11,821 nt of DNA, taken from the NCBI GenBank assembly GCA_964511645.1, contig CAZEGV010000070.1, positions 1 through 11,821 of the forward strand, in the 5' to 3' direction. The first letter of the stretch is position 1. Each line of letters starts with the position of its first letter. A program made the position numbers and the translations under genes. This stretch comes from CAZEGV01 sp964511645. GTDB lineage: Bacteria; Bacteroidota; Bacteroidia; Cytophagales; JAAEPT01. Shown here piece after piece: positions 7,079 to 11,821 of the stretch. A model generated the notes under the pieces. The model made no database searches, had not been told where the DNA came from, and saw only the letters and a list, made by a program, of their open reading frames with translations.

Positions 7079-8572
7079 TTATATCTCTAATAACATCCTA
7101 GAAGGATCTTCAAGTAATTCTTTTAGTCTGTATAAGAAGCTTACTGACTCACGACCATCAATCACTCTGTGATCATAAGAAAGAGCCAAATACATAATTG
7201 GGCGAATTTCAACTTGACCATTAATTGCTACTGGGCGTTGTACAATATTATGCATGCCTAATATAGCTGATTGTGGAGCGTTAATGATTGGCGTAGATAA
7301 CATAGAACCAAATATTCCACCATTAGTAATAGTGAAAGTTCCTCCTGACATATCATCCATTGTGATTTTACCATCTCTACCTTTTCTTGCCAAACGTACT
7401 ACTTCTTTTTCGATTCCTGCAAAAGAAAGTTTTTCCGCATTTCTGATAACCGGCACTACTAATCCTTTTGGTGTAGATACAGCAATAGAAACATCTACAT
7501 AATTATGTTCGATAATTTCATTGCCATCTAACTGAGCGTTTACTGAAGGCCACTCTTGTAGTGCCAGAGCACAAGCTTTTGTAAAGAATGACATAAAACC
7601 AAGATTGACTTCATTCTTTTCTTTAAACATCTCTTTGTATTGCTTTCGCAAATCCATGATAGGCTTCATGTCTACTTCGTTAAAAGTAGTTAGCATCGCC
7701 GTTTCATTTTTTACAGCCACCAAGCGACGTGCAATTGTCTTACGCATTCCAGACATTTTTTTACGCTCTTTAGAACGCTCACCTAATACTACTGGAGCAG
7801 AGGCTTCTGGCTTAGTTACTGGTTTTTGGGTAGTTTTTTGTGCTTTCTCTGCATCTTCTTTTGTGATCCTTCCACCTACTCCTGTACCTGTTACGGTAGC
7901 AGGGTTAATTCCTTTTTCAGATAAGATTTTAGCGGCAGCCGGAGAAGGATGTCCAGCAGCGTGAGAAGTGTCACTAGTATTTGCTGTGCTTGTAACTGGA
8001 GTAGTAACCGATCCTGTTACAGGTGCTTCACCATCCATCACCTCTATTTTGGCGATAATTCCTCCTATTTCGATAGTATCACCTTCTTGTGCTACGTGTC
8101 TCAAAATCCCTTGTGCTTCCGCAGGAAATTCAAAAGTAGCTTTATCCGATTCTAATTCGCAAATTTCTTCATCCATTGTTACAAAATCCCCATCGACTTT
8201 GAGCCAACCTCCAAGAGTAACCTCTGTAATTGATTCACCTACTGGAGGTACAATCATATCTTTTATCTCACCAGTGCTTTTTGGTGCTGCACTACTTGTA
8301 GTAGTCGTAGTTGGTGCAGAAGCTGTGGCAGGAGCTTCGGCAGGTTCTATTGTTGCTATGACAGCACCGATTTCTACTACATCTTCTTCTTGTGCCTTAA
8401 TACGAAGTATTCCACTTGCTTCAGCAGGAAATTCTTGTGTTGCTTTATCAGTTTCTAGCTCTACAATAATTTCATCTACTTCAACATAATCGCCATCGGC
8501 TTTAAGCCATTGTGCAATTGTTACTTCAGTTATTGATTCCCCTATTGAAGGGATTTTCATTTCAATAGCCAT
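7079..8572 (-). CDS. sucB: 2-oxoglutarate dehydrogenase E2, dihydrolipoyl succinyltransferase with two lipoyl domains
   Basis: This is the core of the complex, transferring succinyl groups from the lipoyl arm to CoA. Of 497 residues, 5-76 and 106-177 are two lipoyl domains, each with a DKA lysine (Lys43, Lys144). By hand alignment without gaps they are identical at 48 of 72 positions. A Thr/Ser/Ala/Pro-rich linker (77-100) joins them. After a second linker comes the peripheral subunit-binding domain (about 209-243, SPAAAKILSEKGINP, GTGVGGRITKED) that holds E1 and/or E3. The catalytic domain (about 265-497) has GGTFTITNGG (410-419) and SYDHRVIDGRES, with His468 and Asp472 catalytic. Single-lipoyl SucB proteins are about 400 residues, so the extra length is the second lipoyl domain. 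It begins 28 bases after the sucA stop. Assignment to the 2-oxoglutarate complex, not the pyruvate complex, rests on the neighbouring E1. Confidence 0.95.
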   Translation of the reverse strand: MAIEMKIPSIGESITEVTIAQWLKADGDYVEVDEIIVELETDKATQEFPAEASGILRIKAQEEDVVEIGAVIATIEPAEAPATASAPTTTTTSSAAPKSTGEIKDMIVPPVGESITEVTLGGWLKVDGDFVTMDEEICELESDKATFEFPAEAQGILRHVAQEGDTIEIGGIIAKIEVMDGEAPVTGSVTTPVTSTANTSDTSHAAGHPSPAAAKILSEKGINPATVTGTGVGGRITKEDAEKAQKTTQKPVTKPEASAPVVLGERSKERKKMSGMRKTIARRLVAVKNETAMLTTFNEVDMKPIMDLRKQYKEMFKEKNEVNLGFMSFFTKACALALQEWPSVNAQLDGNEIIEHNYVDVSIAVSTPKGLVVPVIRNAEKLSFAGIEKEVVRLARKGRDGKITMDDMSGGTFTITNGGIFGSMLSTPIINAPQSAILGMHNIVQRPVAINGQVEIRPIMYLALSYDHRVIDGRESVSFLYRLKELLEDPSRMLLEI

Positions 8573-8600
8573 GATATATTTATTTTAAGTATTTTTAAAT

Positions 8601-11327
8601 TTATTTTTTTAATGTAAATGCTCTTGTCACAAGATCTTCTTGGCGTTGTTTGTATATATTAATATAACCCACAGCAGGAGAGGACGATGCTTTTCTTGCT
8701 ATTACGTTTATATTAATTTTGTTATAGAATCTTCTTAAAATAAATGCCCAAGCTCCTTGGTTTTCTGGCTCTTCTTGTGCCCAAATAATCTCAGCACCTT
8801 TGTATTTATCTATTTCTTTCTGAATTTGTTTTTCAGGTAATGGATAAAGCTGTTCTACTCTTACAATAGCGACATCTTTTCTTTTTTCTTTTTTCTGACG
8901 TTCTAATAAATCGTAATACACTTTTCCTGAACAGAATAAAATACGTTTCACCATTTTAGCGGAAGCGTATGAATCTGTAATTACTTCTTTAAATCCACCT
9001 TTTTTGAATTCTTCCAATTTAGAAACAACCATTGGATGACGAAGCAATGATTTAGGCGACATTACAACCAAAGGCTTATGGAATGGGCGAGCCATCTGGC
9101 GACGTAAAGCATGAAAATAATTAGCTGGGCTCGTGATATTAGTCACTTGAATATTATCAGCCGCACACATATCTAAGAAACGTTCAAGACGTGCAGAAGA
9201 ATGTTCTGGTCCTTGTCCTTCCTGTCCGTGAGGCAATAACATTACCAAGTCATTTTGTTTACCCCATTTTGTCTCTGTTGTAGCAATAAATTGATCAATC
9301 ATCACTTGGGCTCCATTTGCGAAATCACCAAATTGTGCTTCCCAAATGGCTAAAGTTTTAGGATGTGCCCACGAATATCCGAATTCAAAACCTAAAACAC
9401 CATATTCTGATAATAATGAGTTATATATTTCGAAAGGTTGATAATCACCTTCCATACCGTTAAGGTAATTCCAAGATTCATTAGTTTCTATATCTTTAAT
9501 TACTGCATGACGAGATGAGAAAGTTCCACGTTGTACATCTTGTCCTGTAAGGCGAACAAAGTTTCCGTCTAACATTAAAGAGCCTAAAGCCAATAATTCC
9601 GCAGAAGCCCAATCCAACTCTTTTTTATTAAAGAACATCTCATTACGAGATTTCATTAAATTATTAATCTGCTTTAGTGTTTTGATATGTTCAGGGACAT
9701 TTGTAAGTGCTTTAGCAACTACTGCAATCGTAGTGTCTTTAATCCCTGTAGCAGGTGATTTTTCAAAATCTTTTTTAGTAGATCTACGCAGTTCTAACCA
9801 TTCTTTTTCAGTGGCCTGAAATTTATATGGTAATCTTTCTTGTTTTACCATATTAAGTCGGTCTTGCAATAAAGCCCTAAACTCTTTGTCCATTTGCTTG
9901 GCAACCTCTGCCTGTATATCTCCTCTAGCAATAAGCTGTTGAGTATATATTTCACGAGGGTTAGGATGTTTGGCAATAGTAGCGTATAACTTAGGTTGAG
10001 TAAACTTAGGCTCATCAGCTTCGTTATGTCCATGCCTACGGTAGCAGACCATATCTATGTGTACATCACGGTTAAATTTGTTACGATACTCAATTGCCAT
10101 TTGCATACAGAATACAACTGCCTCTGGATCATCTCCGTTAACGTGAAATACAGGAGCGTCAATTACTTTAGCTACATCTGTACAATATATAGATGATCGA
10201 GCATCTTCATAATCTGTTGTAAAACCTACTTGGTTATTGATGGTGAAGTGGATTGTCCCACCAGTTTCATAACCTTTTAATTTTTGCATTTGCGCTATCT
10301 CATATACAATTCCTTGACCAGCTACTGCCGCATCACCATGTATTAAGATAGGAATAATTTTATTTCTATCCCCATTATATAGTCTGTCCCCTTTAGAGCG
10401 AACCAATCCTTCTACTACAGGGTTTACCGCTTCTAGGTGAGAGGGGTTAGGACATAATTGCAAGTAAACACTCTCTCCTGATGGTGTTTCGATTTCTGAT
10501 GCAAATCCCATATGGTATTTTACATCTCCATCTCCCATGCCTTCGTCAGGTGCTACTCCTTCAAATTCATTAAAAATCTGCTCGTATGTTTTGCCCATAA
10601 TATTGGCAAGTACATTAAGACGGCCACGGTGAGCCATTCCAATCACAAATTCTTTTACCCCTAATTCTGCTCCTTTGTTTACCAATGCGTCTAATGCTGC
10701 AATAGTTGTTTCTCCACCTTCTAGTGAAAAACGTTTTTGACCTAAATATTTAGTGTGTAAAAAATTTTCAAAAACTACTGCTTCATTAAGCTTAGATAAT
10801 ATTCTTTTTACATTATTAGCTTCAGGCTTATATGCCAAAGATTCTTTTTCAATTTTCTTACGGAACCAATCTAATCTATCTCTATGGCGGATATACATAT
10901 ATTCAAAACCAATAGTTCCTTCATATATTTTTTTGAGAGCTACTATAATATCTTTTAATTTAGCAACACCAATTCCTATTTCTTTTCCTACCTGAAAAGT
11001 GGTTTCTAAATCAGCGGTGGATAAACCAAAATCTTCAAGATCTAGTGCCGGTTTTCTATCCTTACGCTCACGCACAGGATTTGTTTTGGCACGTAAATGC
11101 CCACGAGAACGGTAAGCCCTTATTAGCTTATAAACTTTTACTTCTTTTTCGTTAAAAACACCTCCGCCAGTATTATCGCTTTCGCCAAATTGAGCCGTAG
11201 AGAAATCATAACCTTCAAAGAAACGAGCCCAAGACTCATCAACTGAGCTAGGGTCTTCTTGGTACTTCACATATAGCTCATCTATATAAGTAGGATGTGC
11301 ATTAGAGATGTAAGAATATTTATCCAT
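8601..11327 (-). CDS. sucA: 2-oxoglutarate dehydrogenase E1 component
   Basis: This thiamine diphosphate enzyme decarboxylates 2-oxoglutarate and succinylates the E2 lipoyl arm. From the start used here it has 908 residues, near the usual 900-950. It begins MDKYSYISNAHPTYIDELY and EDPSSVDESWARFFEG, the N-terminal E2-binding segment of the family. Landmarks in this numbering are GMAHRGRLNVL (230-240), YHMGFASE (271-278), HGDAAVAGQG (330-339), NNQVGFTT (364-371), the ThDP/metal region HVNGDDPEAV (395-404) and CYRRHGHNEADEP (428-440). The C-terminal half contains LLPHGQEGQGPEHSSARLERFL and AQEEPENQGAW. An in-frame ATG at 11405 would add 26 residues (MLKRVCDYDTLCTF and onwards) that do not look like the family start, and a promoter-like TACATTTG lies between the two ATGs, so I chose 11327. 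It is the first gene of the sucA-sucB-lpdA operon. No key residue is missing. Confidence 0.95.
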   Translation of the reverse strand: MDKYSYISNAHPTYIDELYVKYQEDPSSVDESWARFFEGYDFSTAQFGESDNTGGGVFNEKEVKVYKLIRAYRSRGHLRAKTNPVRERKDRKPALDLEDFGLSTADLETTFQVGKEIGIGVAKLKDIIVALKKIYEGTIGFEYMYIRHRDRLDWFRKKIEKESLAYKPEANNVKRILSKLNEAVVFENFLHTKYLGQKRFSLEGGETTIAALDALVNKGAELGVKEFVIGMAHRGRLNVLANIMGKTYEQIFNEFEGVAPDEGMGDGDVKYHMGFASEIETPSGESVYLQLCPNPSHLEAVNPVVEGLVRSKGDRLYNGDRNKIIPILIHGDAAVAGQGIVYEIAQMQKLKGYETGGTIHFTINNQVGFTTDYEDARSSIYCTDVAKVIDAPVFHVNGDDPEAVVFCMQMAIEYRNKFNRDVHIDMVCYRRHGHNEADEPKFTQPKLYATIAKHPNPREIYTQQLIARGDIQAEVAKQMDKEFRALLQDRLNMVKQERLPYKFQATEKEWLELRRSTKKDFEKSPATGIKDTTIAVVAKALTNVPEHIKTLKQINNLMKSRNEMFFNKKELDWASAELLALGSLMLDGNFVRLTGQDVQRGTFSSRHAVIKDIETNESWNYLNGMEGDYQPFEIYNSLLSEYGVLGFEFGYSWAHPKTLAIWEAQFGDFANGAQVMIDQFIATTETKWGKQNDLVMLLPHGQEGQGPEHSSARLERFLDMCAADNIQVTNITSPANYFHALRRQMARPFHKPLVVMSPKSLLRHPMVVSKLEEFKKGGFKEVITDSYASAKMVKRILFCSGKVYYDLLERQKKEKRKDVAIVRVEQLYPLPEKQIQKEIDKYKGAEIIWAQEEPENQGAWAFILRRFYNKININVIARKASSSPAVGYINIYKQRQEDLVTRAFTLKK

Positions 11328-11353
11328 TGTTGTTTTATTCGTAATAAATCTCT

Positions 11354-11361
11354 CAAATGTA
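11354..11361 (-). promoter_or_regulatory. Possible Bacteroidota-type -7 element for the sucA operon
   Basis: The minus strand reads TACATTTG, an exact match to the Bacteroidota -7 consensus TAnnTTTG. It lies 26 bases upstream of the chosen sucA ATG, which would give a leader of about 20 bases. No well-placed -33 TTTG is evident: the nearest TTTG groups are 11 and 27 bases upstream, where about 19-21 is expected. This is therefore a tentative call. Confidence 0.35.
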
Positions 11362-11528
11362 GGGAATGTGCACAAAGTATCATAATCGCAAACACGCTTT
11401 AACAAATATTTAATTGTAGGCTATTTGTCAAAATAATTGAAACACCCCTCTTTGATTGTTTAAAACAGATAAATGTAGTTATAAAATAATATTTTTGACA
11501 GAAGTATTTTTTTCATAAGTACGGTCTA

Positions 11529-11610
11529 CTAAATCTTTCTTGGATCGGACGTCCCAAACTTTTTTTTTAAAAGCTCTCGCTGAACCTCTAACTCTATTTC
11601 TTTATCACTA
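11529..11610 (-). pseudogene. 3' fragment of an unidentified gene, cut off by the MITE-like element
   Basis: On the minus strand, directly beside the element, an open frame reads SDKEIELEVQRELLKKKF and then GTSDPRKI before a TAG at 11529-11531. The highly charged helix and the basic tail look like the natural C-terminus of a protein. Reading back into the element in this frame meets a TAA at once (within TAGTTAAACTGG), so no start is available. The remaining 5' part should lie beyond the two tandem elements, outside the window. The family is not recognisable from 26 residues. The situation mirrors the lipoprotein gene at 2140-2941, where the same end of the same element meets the coding sequence in the same relative frame (ACT GGT ATT AGT). 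It could also be a chance open stretch, but the composition argues against that. Confidence 0.5.
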
Positions 11611-11769
11611 ATACCAGTTTAACTATAATATGAGTCTAATTTAGATTGAATTGTTTTTTGCAATATCGAGGAAAAATGATTTAGCATAACTGGTTACGGT
11701 AAATTATTTTAACGAAGAGAGTGTAAAAACAAACAGGATAAATGACTTATCTTATAGTTAAAATGGTAT
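11611..11769 (-). mobile_element. MITE-like repeat, complete copy, inverted relative to the left copies
   Basis: The reverse complement of this 159-base unit matches 2359-2517 at 158 of 159 positions. The one difference is base 11697 (C on the plus strand, pairing with G where 2431 has T). Terminal inverted repeats are as in that copy. The likely core is 11612-11768, with TAA at 11609-11611 and TTA at 11769-11771. These are both TWA but not identical, so the original target duplication has been altered or was rearranged when the adjacent copy arrived. No coding content is present. Its left end abuts the gene fragment at 11529-11610. Confidence 0.92.
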
Positions 11770-11770
11770 T

Positions 11771-11821
11771 ATACCAGTTTAACTATAATATGAGTCTAAT
11801 TTAGATTGAATTGTTTTTTGC
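11771..11821 (-). mobile_element. MITE-like repeat, second tandem copy, truncated by window end
   Basis: The last 51 bases of the window repeat 11611-11661 without any mismatch, in the same orientation as the preceding copy. Only one trinucleotide, TTA at 11769-11771, separates the two cores, so this is a head-to-tail tandem. The rest of the copy lies outside the window. The tandem could have arisen by insertion of one element exactly at the target duplication of another, or by unequal recombination. Confidence 0.9.

Noticed and set aside
7605..7964. Plus-strand open frame of 119 codons antisense to sucB
   Set aside because: It is a shadow of the catalytic and linker region of sucB, with no protein-like pattern.
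7968..8489. Long plus-strand open frame of 173 codons antisense to sucB
   Set aside because: It lies wholly inside the strongly supported sucB gene. Its Ser/Ile/Val-rich composition is what the reverse reading of the linker and lipoyl codons gives. No start context or recognisable domain was seen.
11328..11405. 26-codon N-terminal extension of sucA from the ATG at 11405
   Set aside because: The extension is unlike the family start, whereas MDKYSYISNAHPTYIDELY fits well. A promoter-like motif lies inside the extension.
1..11821. CRISPR array, tRNA, rRNA, integrase or defence system
   Set aside because: The only repeats are the 159-bp elements, which are not regularly spaced short repeats. 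No RNA gene or defence-type protein was seen.

Overview
The window comes from a low-GC member of the Bacteroidota. The signs are a secreted protein with a C-terminal type IX secretion (T9SS) sorting domain, weak or absent Shine-Dalgarno sequences, a lipoprotein-type signal peptide, and a phenylalanine-biosynthesis cluster of the Bacteroidota kind. I cannot fix the order. The double-lipoyl E2 would be unusual for a typical Flavobacterium and may point elsewhere in the phylum.

Layout from left to right. (1) Bases 1-53 are the end of a short repeated element. (2) Bases 137-1924 (+) encode a secreted, probably surface-attached T9SS cargo protein, followed by a rho-independent terminator. (3) Bases 2140-2941 hold a lipoprotein gene broken by a complete 159-bp copy of the same element. 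Removing the element plus one 3-bp target duplication restores a single frame of about 213 codons. (4) Bases 2925-5484 (-) form a tightly overlapping three-gene operon: a membrane-anchored protein of unknown function, prephenate dehydratase (pheA) and a PLP-dependent aminotransferase. (5) After a terminator at 5569-5606, bases 5627-11327 (-) form the complete 2-oxoglutarate dehydrogenase operon in the order E1 (sucA), E2 (sucB), E3 (lpdA). (6) Bases 11529-11610 (-) are the last 26 codons of a gene cut off by a further complete copy of the element. A second copy, truncated by the window end, abuts that one in tandem.

Functionally, the large minus-strand operon encodes all three components of the TCA-cycle complex that converts 2-oxoglutarate to succinyl-CoA. 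The smaller operon makes phenylpyruvate from prephenate and probably transaminates it or related keto acids. The plus-strand gene is an envelope or secreted accessory gene.

The main non-routine signal is the non-coding mobile element, a MITE-like repeat. It is 159 bp long, with imperfect 26-bp terminal inverted repeats. Two complete and two partial copies lie in under 12 kb. The two complete copies differ at one base, and two genes next to complete copies are broken. I see no tRNA, rRNA, CRISPR array, integrase or transposase gene, and no new multi-gene system. The longest stretch without an intact gene is 11328-11821, which holds a possible promoter, the gene fragment and the two elements. 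Bases 1981-2139 show nothing I can support.
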